Part shown: positions 1 to 12,600 of the stretch, piece after piece
Numbering within the stretch: position 1 is the stretch's first letter
Layout of the letters: every line of letters begins with the position of its first letter
Origin: Marthasterias glacialis
Taxonomy: Eukaryota; Echinodermata; Asteroidea; Forcipulatida; Asteriidae
DNA: 64,000 bases
Direction of reading: 5' to 3'
Assembly: GCA_911728455.2 (NCBI GenBank)
Contig: OU452223.1
Location: 13,863,423 to 13,927,422 of the forward strand
Program-made: the position numbers and the translations under genes
The notes under the pieces: generated by a model
The model's input: only the letters and a program-made list of their open reading frames with translations
Told to the model about the DNA's origin: nothing
Databases searched by the model: none

Positions 1-422
1 ACCCCTTTTGAAAAGTGCTTTTCATGGAATCAGTGGATGCGGGCGGCTCTTCGGAGACGTGTCCAACAAACTAGAGGTCCCAACTCGCGTTATTTCGGGA
101 GCTAGCCAACTTTTCCGGCCATCTTGATGACGTCAGAGTTGACCTAAATATTGCTATTTGCCCAAATATTGCGAATTGACCCCTTCCCCACACACAAACC
201 CTCTTCAGTGATATCTACTCTATCATTTTCTATCATAAAATCGCCTAAAAAAATTTTGACCAAAATGGCGGGTGCTCACAGGGAGCTCCCTGTGAGAAAT
301 TTGTAATTTTTGACCCCTTTTGAAAAGTGCTTTTCATGGAATCAGTGGATGCGGGCGGCTCTTCGGAGACGTGTCCAACAAACTAGAGGTCCCAACTCGC
401 GTTATTTCGGGAGCTAGCCAAC

Positions 423-447
423 TTTTCCGGCCATCTTGATGACGTCA
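423..447. promoter_or_regulatory. ETS-like / YY1-like / CRE motif cluster (one per satellite monomer)
   Basis: Within 25 bp lie TTTTCCGG (CCGGAAAA on the minus strand, ETS-like core), GGCCATCTTG (CAAGATGGCC on the minus strand, close to the YY1 consensus) and TGACGTCA, the perfect 8-bp CRE/ATF palindrome (440-447). Coordinates are for the reference copy. The same cluster recurs every 312 bp; one copy near 34134 has GGTGACGTCA but keeps the CRE. Such combinations are typical of metazoan core and proximal promoters. Binding or transcription here is an inference. Confidence 0.45.
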
Positions 448-573
448 GAGTTGACCTAAATATTGCTATTTGCCCAAATATTGCGAATTGACCCCTTCCC
501 CACACACAAACCCTCTTCAGTGATATCTACTCTATCATTTTCTATCATAAAATCGCATAAAAAATTTTTGACC

Positions 574-584
574 AAAATGGCGGG
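574..584 (+). promoter_or_regulatory. YY1-like box AAAATGGCGGG (one per satellite monomer)
   Basis: AAAATGGCGGG matches the AAnATGGCGG core of the YY1/Pho family. It lies immediately upstream of the 22-bp palindrome in nearly every monomer. A one-base insertion at about 15866 (AAAATTGGCGGG) damages it in a single copy. It is the second YY1-like element per monomer, in opposite orientation to the one in the CRE cluster. Confidence 0.4.
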
Positions 585-586
585 TG

Positions 587-608
587 CTCACAGGGAGCTC
601 CCTGTGAG
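587..608. repeat. Perfect 22-bp palindrome in each 312-bp monomer
   Basis: The arm CTCACAGGGAG is followed directly by its exact reverse complement CTCCCTGTGAG with no spacer. The reference copy is shown and the element recurs about 132 times. It is a local hotspot for indels: an extra G near 907, a 4-bp loss near 26801, and a 2-bp CA insertion in the B-type copies from 35.8 kb onward, which leaves only an 18-bp perfect core. Confidence 0.95.
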
Positions 609-3600
609 AAATTTGTAATTTTTGACCCCTTTTGAAAAGTGCTTTTCATGGAATCAGTGGATGCGGGCGGCTCTTCGGAGACGTGTCCAACAAACTAGAG
701 GTCCCAACTCGCGTTATTTCGGGAGCTAGCCAACTTTTCCGGCCATCTTGATGACGTCAGAGTTGACCTAAATATTGCTATTTGCCCAAATATTGCGAAT
801 TGACCCCTTCCCCACACACAAACCCTCTTCAGTGATATCTACTCTATCATTTTCTATCATAAAATCGCATAAAATTTTTTTGACCAAAATGGCGGGTGCT
901 CACAGGGGAGCTCCCTGTGAGAAATTTGTAATTTTTGACCCCTTTTGAAAAGTGCTTTTCATGGAATCAGTGGATGCGGGCGGCTCTTCGGAGACGTGTC
1001 CAACAAACTAGAGGTCCCAACTCGCGTTATTTCGGGAGCTAGCCAACTTTTCCGGCCATCTTGATGACGTCAGAGTTGACCTAAATATTGCTATTTGCCC
1101 AAATATTGCGAATTGACCCCTTCCCCACACACAAACCCTCTTCAGTGATATCTACTCTATCATTTTCTATCATAAAATCGCATAAAAATTTTTTGACCAA
1201 AATGGCGGGTGCTCACAGGGAGCTCCCTGTGAGAAATTTGTCATTTTTGACCCCTTTTGAAAAGTGCTTTTCATGGAATCAGTGGATGCGGGCGGCTCTT
1301 CGGAGACGTGTCCAACAAACTAGAGGTCCCAACTCGCGTTATTTCGGGAGCTAGCCAACTTTTCCGGCCATCTTGATGACGTCAGAGTTGACCTAAATAT
1401 TGCTATTTGCCCAAATATTGCGAATTGACCCCTTCCCCACACACAAACCCTCTTCAGTGATATCTACTCTATCATTTTCTATCATAAAATCGCATAAAAA
1501 TTTTTTGACCAAAATGGCGGGTGCTCACAGGGAGCTCCCTGTGAGAAATTTGTAATTTTTGACCCCTTTTGAAAAGTGCTTTTCATGGAATCAGTGGATG
1601 CGGGCGGCTCTTCGGAGACGTGTCCAACAAACTAGAGGTCCCAACTCGCGTTATTTCGGGAGCTAGCCAACTTTTCCGGCCATCTTGATGACGTCAGAGT
1701 TGACCTAAATATTGCTATTTGCCCAAATATTGCGAATTGACCCCTTCCCCACACACAAACCCTCTTCAGTGATATCTACTCTATCATTTTCTATCATAAA
1801 ATCGCATAAAAATTTTTTGACCAAAATGGCGGGTGCTCACAGGGAGCTCCCTGTGAGAAATTTGTAATTTTTGACCCCTTTTGAAAAGTGCTTTTCATGG
1901 AATCAGTGGATGCGGGCGGCTCTTCGGAGACGTGTCCAACAAACTAGAGGTCCCAACTCGCGTTATTTCGGGAGCTAGCCAACTTTTCCGGCCATCTTGA
2001 TGACGTCAGAGTTGACCTAAATATTGCTATTTGCCCAAATATTGCGAATTGACCCCTTCCCCACACACAAACCCTCTTCAGTGATATCTACTCTATCATT
2101 TTCTATCATAAAATCGCATAAAAATTTTTTGACCAAAATGGCGGGTGCTCACAGGGAGCTCCCTGTGAGAAATTTGTAATTTTTGACCCCTTTTGAAAAG
2201 TGCTTTTCATGGAATCAGTGGATGCGGGCGGCTCTTCGGAGACGTGTCCAACAAACTAGAGGTCCCAACTCGCGTTATTTCGGGAGCTAGCCAACTTTTC
2301 CGGCCATCTTGATGACGTCAGAGTTGACCTAAATATTGCTATTTGCCCAAATATTGCGAATTGACCCCTTCCCCACACACAAACCCTCTTCAGTGATATC
2401 TACTCTATCATTTTCTATCATAAAATCGCATAAAAATTTTTTGACCAAAATGGCGGGTGCTCACAGGGAGCTCCCTGTGAGAAATTTGTAATTTTTGACC
2501 CCTTTTGAAAAGTGCTTTTCATGGAATCAGTGGATGCGGGCGGCTCTTCGGAGACGTGTCCAACAAACTAGAGGTCCCAACTCGCGTTATTTCGGGAGCT
2601 AGCCAACTTTTCCGGCCATCTTGATGACGTCAGAGTTGACCTAAATATTGCTATTTGCCCAAATATTGCGAATTGACCCCTTCCCCACACACAAACCCTC
2701 TTCAGTGATATCTACTCTATCATTTTCTATCATAAAATCGCATAAAAATTTTTTGACCAAAATGGCGGGTGCTCACAGGGAGCTCCCTGTGAGAAATTTG
2801 TAATTTTTGACCCCTTTTGAAAAGTGCTTTTCATGGAATCAGTGGATGCGGGCGGCTCTTCGGAGACGTGTCCAACAAACTAGAGGTCCCAACTCGCGTT
2901 ATTTCGGGAGCTAGCCAACTTTTCCGGCCATCTTGATGACGTCAGAGTTGACCTAAATATTGCTATTTGCCCAAATATTGCGAATTGACCCCTTCCCCAC
3001 ACACAAACCCTCTTCAGTGATATCTACTCTATCATTTTCTATCATAAAATCGCATAAAAATTTTTTGACCAAAATGGCGGGTGCTCACAGGGAGCTCCCT
3101 GTGAGAAATTTGTAATTTTTGACCCCTTTTGAAAAGTGCTTTTCATGGAATCAGTGGATGCGGGCGGCTCTTCGGAGACGTGTCCAACAAACTAGAGGTC
3201 CCAACTCGCGTTATTTCGGGAGCTAGCCAACTTTTCCGGCCATCTTGATGACGTCAGAGTTGACCTAAATATTGCTATTTGCCCAAATATTGCGAATTGA
3301 CCCCTTCCCCACACACAAACCCTCTTCAGTGATATCTACTCTATCATTTTCTATCATAAAATCGCATAAAAATTTTTTGACCAAAATGGCGGGTGCTCAC
3401 AGGGAGCTCCCTGTGAGAAATTTGTAATTTTTGACCCCTTTTGAAAAGTGCTTTTCATGGAATCAGTGGATGCGGGCGGCTCTTCGGAGACGTGTCCAAC
3501 AAACTAGAGGTCCCAACTCGCGTTATTTCGGGAGCTAGCCAACTTTTCCGGCCATCTTGATGACGTCAGAGTTGACCTAAATATTGCCATTTGCCCAAAT

Positions 3601-6600
3601 ATTGCGAATTGACCCCTTCGCCACACACAAACCCTCTTCAGTGATATCTACTCTATCATTTTCTATCATAAAATCGCATAAAAATTTTTTGACCAAAATG
3701 GCGGGTGCTCACAGGGAGCTCCCTGTGAGAAATTTGTAATTTTTGACCCCTTTTGAAAAGTGCTTTTCATGGAATCAGTGGATGCGGGCGGCTCTTCGGA
3801 GACGTGTCCAACAAACTAGAGGTCCCAACTCGCGTTATTTCGGGAGCTAGCCAACTTTTCCGGCCATCTTGATGACGTCAGAGTTGACCTAAATATTGCT
3901 ATTTGCCCAAATATTGCGAATTGACCCCTTCCCCACACACAAACCCTCTTCAGTGATATCTACTCTATCATTTTCTATCATAAAATCGCATAAAAATTTT
4001 TTGACCAAAATGGCGGGTGCTCACAGGGAGCTCCCTGTGAGAAATTTGTAATTTTTGACCCCTTTTGAAAAGTGCTTTTCATGGAATCAGTGGATGCGGG
4101 CGGCTCTTCGGAGACGTGTCCAACAAACTAGAGGTCCCAACTCGCGTTATTTCGGGAGCTAGCCAACTTTTCCGGCCATCTTGATGACGTCAGAGTTGAC
4201 CTAAATATTGCTATTTGCCCAAATATTGCGAATTGACCCCTTCCCCACACACAAACCCTCTTCAGTGATATCTACTCTATCATTTTCTATCATAAAATCG
4301 CATAAAAATTTTTTGACCAAAATGGCGGGTGCTCACAGGGAGCTCCCTGTGAGAAATTTGTAATTTTTGACCCCTTTTGAAAAGTGCTTTTCATGGAATC
4401 AGTGGATGCGGGCGGCTCTTCGGAGACGTGTCCAACAAACTAGAGGTCCCAACTCGCGTTATTTCGGGAGCTAGCCAACTTTTCCGGCCATCTTGATGAC
4501 GTCAGAGTTGACCTAAATATTGCTATTTGCCCAAATATTGCGAATTGACCCCTTCCCCACACACAAACCCTCTTCAGTGATATCTACTCTATCATTTTCT
4601 ATCATAAAATCGCATAAAAATTTTTTGACCAAAATGGCGGGTGCTCACAGGGAGCTCCCTGTGAGAAATTTGTAATTTTTGACCCCTTTTGAAAAGTGCT
4701 TTTCATGGAATCAGTGGATGCGGGCGGCTCTTCGGAGACGTGTCCAACAAACTAGAGGTCCCAACTCGCGTTATTTCGGGAGCTAGCCAACTTTTCCGGC
4801 CATCTTGATGACGTCAGAGTTGACCTAAATATTGCTATTTGCCCAAATATTGCGAATTGACCCCTTCCCCACACACAAACCCTCTTCAGTGATATCTACT
4901 CTATCATTTTCTATCATAAAATCGCATAAAAATTTTTTGACCAAAATGGCGGGTGCTCACAGGGAGCTCCCTGTGAGAAATTTGTAATTTTTGACCCCTT
5001 TTGAAAAGTGCTTTTCATGGAATCAGTGGATGCGGGCGGCTCTTCGGAGACGTGTCCAACAAACTAGAGGTCCCAACTCGCGTTATTTCGGGAGCTAGCC
5101 AACTTTTCCGGCCATCTTGATGACGTCAGAGTTGACCTAAATATTGCTATTTGCCCAAATATTGCGAATTGACCCCTTCCCCACACACAAACCCTCTTCA
5201 GTGATATCTACTCTATCATTTTCTATCATAAAATCGCATAAAAATTTTTGGACCAAAATGGCGGGTGCTCACAGGGAGCTCCCTGTGAGAAATTTGTAAT
5301 TTTTGACCCCTTTTGAAAAGTGCTTTTCATGGAATCAGTGGATGCGGGCGGCTCTTCGGAGACGTGTCCAACAAACTAGAGGTCCCAACTCGCGTTATTT
5401 CGGGAGCTAGCCAGCTTTTCCGGCCATCTTGATGACGTCAGAGTTGACCTAAATATTGCTATTTGCCCAAATATTGCGAATTGACCCCTTCCCCACACAC
5501 AAACCCTCTTCAGTGATATCTACTCTATCATTTTCTATCATAAAATCGCATAAAAATTTTTTGACCAAAATGGCGGGTGCTCACAGGGAGCTCCCTGTGA
5601 GAAATTTGTAATTTTTGACCCCTTTTGAAAAGTGCTTTTCATGGAATCAGTGGATGCGGGCGGCTCTTCGGAGACGTGTCCAACAAACTAGAGGTCCCAA
5701 CTCGCGTTATTTCGGGAGCTAGCCAACTTTTCCGGCCATCTTGATGACGTCAGAGTTGACCTAAATATTGCTATTTGCCCAAATATTGCGAATTGACCCC
5801 TTCCCCACACACAAACCCTCTTCAGTGATATCTACTCTATCATTTTCTATCATAAAATCGCATAAAAATTTTTTGACCAAAATGGCGGGTGCTCACAGGG
5901 AGCTCCCTGTGAGAAATTTGTAATTTTTGACCCCTTTTGAAAAGTGCTTTTCATGGAATCAGTGGATGCGGGCGGCTCTTCGGAGACGTGTCCAACAAAC
6001 TAGAGGTCCCAACTCGCGTTATTTCGGGAGCTAGCCAACTTTTCCGGCCATCTTGATGACGTCAGAGTTGACCTAAATATTGCTATTTGCCCAAATATTG
6101 CGAATTGACCCCTTCCCCACACACAAACCCTCTTCAGTGATATCTACTCTATCATTTTCTATCATAAAATCGCATAAAAATTTTTTGACCAAAATGGCGG
6201 GTGCTCACAGGGAGCTCCCTGTGAGAAATTTGTAATTTTTGACCCCTTTTGAAAAGTGCTTTTCATGGAATCAGTGGATGCGGGCGGCTCTTCGGAGACG
6301 TGTCCAACAAACTAGAGGTCCCAACTCGCGTTATTTCGGGAGCTAGCCAACTTTTCCGGCCATCTTGATGACGTCAGAGTTGACCTAAATATTGCTATTT
6401 GCCCAAATATTGCGAATTGACCCCTTCCCCACACACAAACCCTCTTCAGTGATATCTACTCTATCATTTTCTATCATAAAATCGCATAAAAATTTTTTGA
6501 CCAAAATGGCGGGTGCTCACAGGGAGCTCCCTGTGAGAAATTTGTAATTTTTGACCCCTTTTGAAAAGTGCTTTTCATGGAATCAGTGGATGCGGGCGGC

Positions 6601-9600
6601 TCTTCGGAGACGTGTCCAACAAACTAGAGGTCCCAACTCGCGTTATTTCGGGAGCTAGCCAACTTTTCCGGCCATCTTGATGACGTCAGAGTTGACCTAA
6701 ATATTGCTATTTGCCCAAATATTGCGAATTGACCCCTTCCCCACACACAAACCCTCTTCAGTGATATCTACTCTATCATTTTCTATCATAAAATCGCATA
6801 AAAATTTTTTGACCAAAATGGCGGGTGCTCACAGGGAGCTCCCTGTGAGAAATTTGTAATTTTTGACCCCTTTTGAAAAGTGCTTTTCATGGAATCAGTG
6901 GATGCGGGCGGCTCTTCGGAGACGTGTCCAACAAACTAGAGGTCCCAACTCGCGTTATTTCGGGAGCTAGCCAACTTTTCCGGCCATCTTGATGACGTCA
7001 GAGTTGACCTAAATATTGCTATTTGCCCAAATATTGCGAATTGACCCCTTCCCCACACACAAACCCTCTTCAGTGATATCTACTCTATCATTTTCTATCA
7101 TAAAATCGCATAAAAATTTTTTGACCAAAATGGCGGGTGCTCACAGGGAGCTCCCTGTGAGAAATTTGTAATTTTTGACCCCTTTTGAAAAGTGCTTTTC
7201 ATGGAATCAGTGGATGCGGGCGGCTCTTCGGAGACGTGTCCAACAAACTAGAGGTCCCAACTCGCGTTATTTCGGGAGCTAGCCAACTTTTCCGGCCATC
7301 TTGATGACGTCAGAGTTGACCTAAATATTGCTATTTGCCCAAATATTGCGAATTGACCCCTTCCCCACACACAAACCCTCTTCAGTGATATCTACTCTAT
7401 CATTTTCTATCATAAAATCGCATAAAAATTTTTTGACCAAAATGGCGGGTGCTCACAGGGAGCTCCCTGTGAGAAATTTGTAATTTTTGACCCCTTTTGA
7501 AAAGTGCTTTTCATGGAATCAGTGGATGCGGGCGGCTCTTCGGAGACGTGTCCAACAAACTAGAGGTCCCAACTCGCGTTATTTCGGGAGCTAGCCAACT
7601 TTTCCGGCCATCTTGATGACGTCAGAGTTGACCTAAATATTGCTATTTGCCCAAATATTGCGAATTGACCCCTTCCCCACACACAAACCCTCTTCAGTGA
7701 TATCTACTCTATCATTTTCTATCATAAAATCGCATAAAAAATTTTTGACCAAAATGGCGGGTGCTCACAGGGAGCTCCCTGTGAGAAATTTGTAATTTTT
7801 GACCCCTTTTGAAAAGTGATTTTAATGGAATCAGTGGATGCGGGCGGCTCTTCGGAGACGTGTCCAACAAACTAGAGGTCCCAACTCGCGTTATTTCGGG
7901 AGCTAGCCAACTTTTCCGGCCATCTTGATGACGTCAGAGTTGACCTAAATATTGCTATTTGCCCAAATATTGCGAATTGACCCCTTCCCCACACACAAAC
8001 CCTCTTCAGTGATATCTACTCTATCATTTTCTATCATAAAATCGCATAAAATTTTTTGACCAAAATGGCGGGTGCTCACAGGGAGCTCCCTGTGAGAAAT
8101 TTGTAATTTTTGACCCCTTTTGAAAAGTGCTTTTCATGGAATCAGTGGATGCGGGCGGCTCTTCGGAGACGTGTCCAACAAACTAGAGGTCCCAACTCGC
8201 GTTATTTCGGGAGCTAGCCAACTTTTCCGGCCATCTTGATGACGTCAGAGTTGACCTAAATATTGCTATTTGCCCAAATATTGCGAATTGACCCCTTCCC
8301 CACACACAAACCCTCTTCAGTGATATCTACTCTATCATTTTCTATCATAAAATCGCATAAAAATTTTTTGACCAAAATGGCGGGTGCTCACAGGGAGCTC
8401 CCTGTGAGAAATTTGTAATTTTTGACCCCTTTTGAAAAGTGCTTTTCATGGAATCAGTGGATGCGGGCGGCTCTTCGGAGACGTGTCCAACAAACTAGAG
8501 GTCCCAACTCGCGTTATTTCGGGAGCTAGCCAACTTTTCCGGCCATCTTGATGACGTCAGAGTTGACCTAAATATTGCTATTTGCCCAAATATTGCGAAT
8601 TGACCCCTTCCCCACACACAAACCCTCTTCAGTGATATCTACTCTATCATTTTCTATCATAAAATCGCATAAAAATTTTTTGACCAAAATGGCGGGTGCT
8701 CACAGGGAGCTCCCTGTGAGAAATTTGTAATTTTTGACCCCTTTTGAAAAGTGCTTTTCATGGAATCAGTGGATGCGGGCGGCTCTTCGGAGACGTGTCC
8801 AACAAACTAGAGGTCCCAACTCGCGTTATTTCGGGAGCTAGCCAACTTTTCCGGCCATCTTGATGACGTCAGAGTTGACCTAAATATTGCTATTTGCCCA
8901 AATATTGCGAATTGACCCCTTCCCCACACACAAACCCTCTTCAGTGATATCTACTCTATCATTTTCTATCATAAAATCGCATAAAAATTTTTTGACCAAA
9001 ATGGCGGGTGCTCACAGGGAGCTCCCTGTGAGAAATTTGTAATTTTTGACCCCTTTTGAAAAGTGCTTTTCATGGAATCAGTGGATGCGGGCGGCTCTTC
9101 GGAGACGTGTCCAACAAACTAGAGGTCCCAACTCGCGTTATTTCGGGAGCTAGCCAACTTTTCCGGCCATCTTGATGACGTCAGAGTTGACCTAAATATT
9201 GCTATTTGCCCAAATATTGCGAATTGACCCCTTCCCCACACACAAACCCTCTTCAGTGATATCTACTCTATCATTTTCTATCATAAAATCGCATAAAAAT
9301 TTTTTGACCAAAATGGCGGGTGCTCACAGGGAGCTCCCTGTGAGAAATTTGTAATTTTTGACCCCTTTTGAAAAGTGCTTTTCATGGAATCAGTGGATGC
9401 GGGCGGCTCTTCGGAGACGTGTCCAACAAACTAGAGGTCCCAACTCGCGTTATTTCGGGAGCTAGCCAACTTTTCCGGCCATCTTGATGACGTCAGAGTT
9501 GACCTAAATATTGCTATTTGCCCAAATATTGCGAATTGACCCCTTCCCCACACACAAACCCTCTTCAGTGATATCTACTCTATCATTTTCTATCATAAAA

Positions 9601-12600
9601 TCGCATAAAAATTTTTTGACCAAAATGGCGGGTGCTCACAGGGAGCTCCCTGTGAGAAATTTGTAATTTTTGACCCCTTTTGAAAAGTGCTTTTCATGGA
9701 ATCAGTGGATGCGGGCGGCTCTTCGGAGACGTGTCCAACAAACTAGAGGTCCCAACTCGCGTTATTTCGGGAGCTAGCCAACTTTTCCGGCCATCTTGAT
9801 GACGTCAGAGTTGACCTAAATATTGCTATTTGCCCAAATATTGCGAATTGACCCCTTCCCCACACACAAACCCTCTTCAGTGATATCTACTCTATCATTT
9901 TCTATCATAAAATCGCATAAAAATTTTTTGACCAAAATGGCGGGTGCTCACAGGGAGCTCCCTGTGAGAAATTTGTAATTTTTGACCCCTTTTGAAAAGT
10001 GCTTTTCATGGAATCAGTGGATGCGGGCGGCTCTTCGGAGACGTGTCCAACAAACTAGAGGTCCCAACTCGCGTTATTTCGGGAGCTAGCCAACTTTTCC
10101 GGCCATCTTGATGACGTCAGAGTTGACCTAAATATTGCTATTTGCCCAAATATTGCGAATTGACCCCTTCCCCACACACAAACCCTCTTCAGTGATATCT
10201 ACTCTATCATTTTCTATCATAAAATCGCATAAAAATTTTTTGACCAAAATGGCGGGTGCTCACAGGGAGCTCCCTGTGAGAAATTTGTAATTTTTGACCC
10301 CTTTTGAAAAGTGCTTTTCATGGAATCAGTGGATGCGGGCGGCTCTTCGGAGACGTGTCCAACAAACTAGAGGTCCCAACTCGCGTTATTTCGGGAGCTA
10401 GCCAACTTTTCCGGCCATCTTGATGACGTCAGAGTTGACCTAAATATTGCTATTTGCCCAAATATTGCGAATTGACCCCTTCCCCACACACAAACCCTCT
10501 TCAGTGATATCTACTCTATCATTTTCTATCATAAAATCGCATAAAAATTTTTTGACCAAAATGGCGGGTGCTCACAGGGAGCTCCCTGTGAGAAATTTGT
10601 AATTTTTGACCCCTTTTGAAAAGTGCTTTTTATGGAATCAGTGGATGCGGGCGGCTCTTCGGAGACGTGTCCAACAAACTAGAGGTCCCAACTCGCGTTA
10701 TTTCGGGAGCTAGCCAACTTTTCCGGCCATCTTGATGACGTCAGAGTTGACCTAAATATTGCTATTCGCCCAAATATTGCGAATTGACCCCTTCCCCACA
10801 CACAAACCCTCTTCAGTGATATCTACTCTATCATTTTCTATCATAAAATCGCATAAAATTTTTTGGACCAAAATGGCGGGTGCTCACAGGGAGCTCCCTG
10901 TGAGAAATTTGTAATTTTTGACCCCTTTTGAAAAGTGCTTTTCATGGAATCAGTGGATGCGGGCGGCTCTTCGGAGACGTGTCCAACAAACTAGAGGTCC
11001 CAACTCGCGTTATTTCGGGAGCTAGCCAACTTTTCCGGCCATCTTGATGACGTCAGAGTTGACCTAAATATTGCTATTTGCCCAAATATTGCGAATTGAC
11101 CCCTTCCCCACACACAAACCCTCTTCAGTGATATCTACTCTATCATTTTCTATCATAAAATCGCATAAAAAATTTTTGACCAAAATGGCGGGTGCTCACA
11201 GGGAGCTCCCTGTGAGAAATTTGTAATTTTTGACCCCTTTTGAAAAGTGCTTTTCATGGAATCAGTGGATGCGGGCGGCTCTTCGAAGACGTGTCCAACA
11301 AACTAGAGGTCCCAACTCGCGTTATTTCGGGAGCTAGCCAACTTTTCCGGCCATCTTGATGACGTCAGAGTTGACCTAAATATTGCTATTTGCCCAAATA
11401 TTGCGAATTGACCCCTTGCCCACACACAAACCCTCTTCAGTGATATCTACTCTATCATTTTCTATCATAAAATCGCATAAAAATTTTTTGACCAAAATGG
11501 CGGGTGCTCACAGGGAGCTCCCTGTGAGAAATTTGTAATTTTTGACCCCTTTTGAAAAGTGCTTTTCATGGAATCAGTGGATGCGGGCGGCTCTTCGGAG
11601 ACGTGTCCAACAAACTAGAGGTCCCAACTCGCGTTATTTCGGGAGCTAGCCAACTTTTCCGGCCATCTTGATGACGTCAGAGTTGACCTAAATATTGCTA
11701 TTTGCCCAAATATTGCGAATTGACCCCTTCCCCACACACAAACCCTCTTCAGTGATATCTACTCTATCATTTTCTATCATAAAATCGCATAAAAATTTTT
11801 TGACCAAAATGGCGGGTGCTCACAGGGAGCTCCCTGTGAGAAATTTGTAATTTTTGACCCCTTTTGAAAAGTGCTTTTCATTGAATCAGTGGATGCGGGC
11901 GGCTCTTCGGAGACGTGTCCAACAAACTAGAGGTCCCAACTCGCGTTATTTCGGGAGCTAGCCAACTTTTCCGGCCATCTTGATGACGTCAGAGTTGACC
12001 TAAATATTGCTATTTGCCCAAATATTGCGAATTGACCCCTTCCCCACACACAAACCCTCTTCAGTGATATCTACTCTATCATTTTCTATCATAAAATCGC
12101 ATAAAAAATTTTTGACCAAAATGGCGGGTGCTCACAGGGAGCTCCCTGTGAGAAATTTGTAATTTTTGACCCCTTTTGAAAAGTGCTTTTCATGGAATCA
12201 GTGGATGCGGGCGGCTCTTCGAAGACGTGTCCAACAAACTAGAGGTCCCAACTCGCGTTATTTCGGGAGCTAGCCAACTTTTCCGGCCATCTTGATGACG
12301 TCAGAGTTGACCTAAATATTGCTATTTGCCCAAATATTGCGAATTGACCCCTTCCCCACACACAAACCCTCTTCAGTGATATCTACTCTATCATTTTCTA
12401 TCATAAAATCGCATAAAAATTTTTTGACCAAAATGGCGGGTGCTCACAGGGAGCTCCCTGTGAGAAATTTGTAATTTTTGACCCCTTTTGAAAAGTGCTT
12501 TTCATGGAATCAGTGGATGCGGGCGGCTCTTCGGAGACGTGTCCAACAAACTAGAGGTCCCAACTCGCGTTATTTCGGGAGCTAGCCAACTTTTCCGGCC

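Larger units (their letters stand above)
313..624 (+). repeat. Reference monomer of the 312-bp satellite
   Basis: One complete, typical copy. In order it contains: a TGAAAAG/CTTTTCA dyad with a TG spacer (321-336); a CpG-rich segment with GCGGGCGGC and CTTCGGAGACG; a CCGG/CCATCTTG/TGACGTCA cluster (423-447); a direct repeat AAATATTGC; AATTGACCCC; a pyrimidine-rich stretch; AAAATCGCATAAAA; an A/T tract; AAAATGGCGGG (574-584); and the 22-bp palindrome (587-608). TTGACC occurs four times per unit. The choice of start is arbitrary because the array is circularly permutable. Confidence 0.95.

Noticed and set aside
96..115. CENP-B box in the 312-bp monomer (ACTCGCGTTATTTCGGGAG region)
   Set aside because: Spacing between the TCG and CGGG halves is off by one base from NTTCGNNNNANNCGGGN and the TTCG half is CTCG. 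The CTTCGGAGACG segment also fails at the A and CGGG positions.
1088..1354. 88-codon open frame inside the 312-bp array
   Set aside because: It exists only because one copy has GTCATTTTTG instead of GTAATTTTTG at about 1241, removing a stop. No other monomer has the frame.
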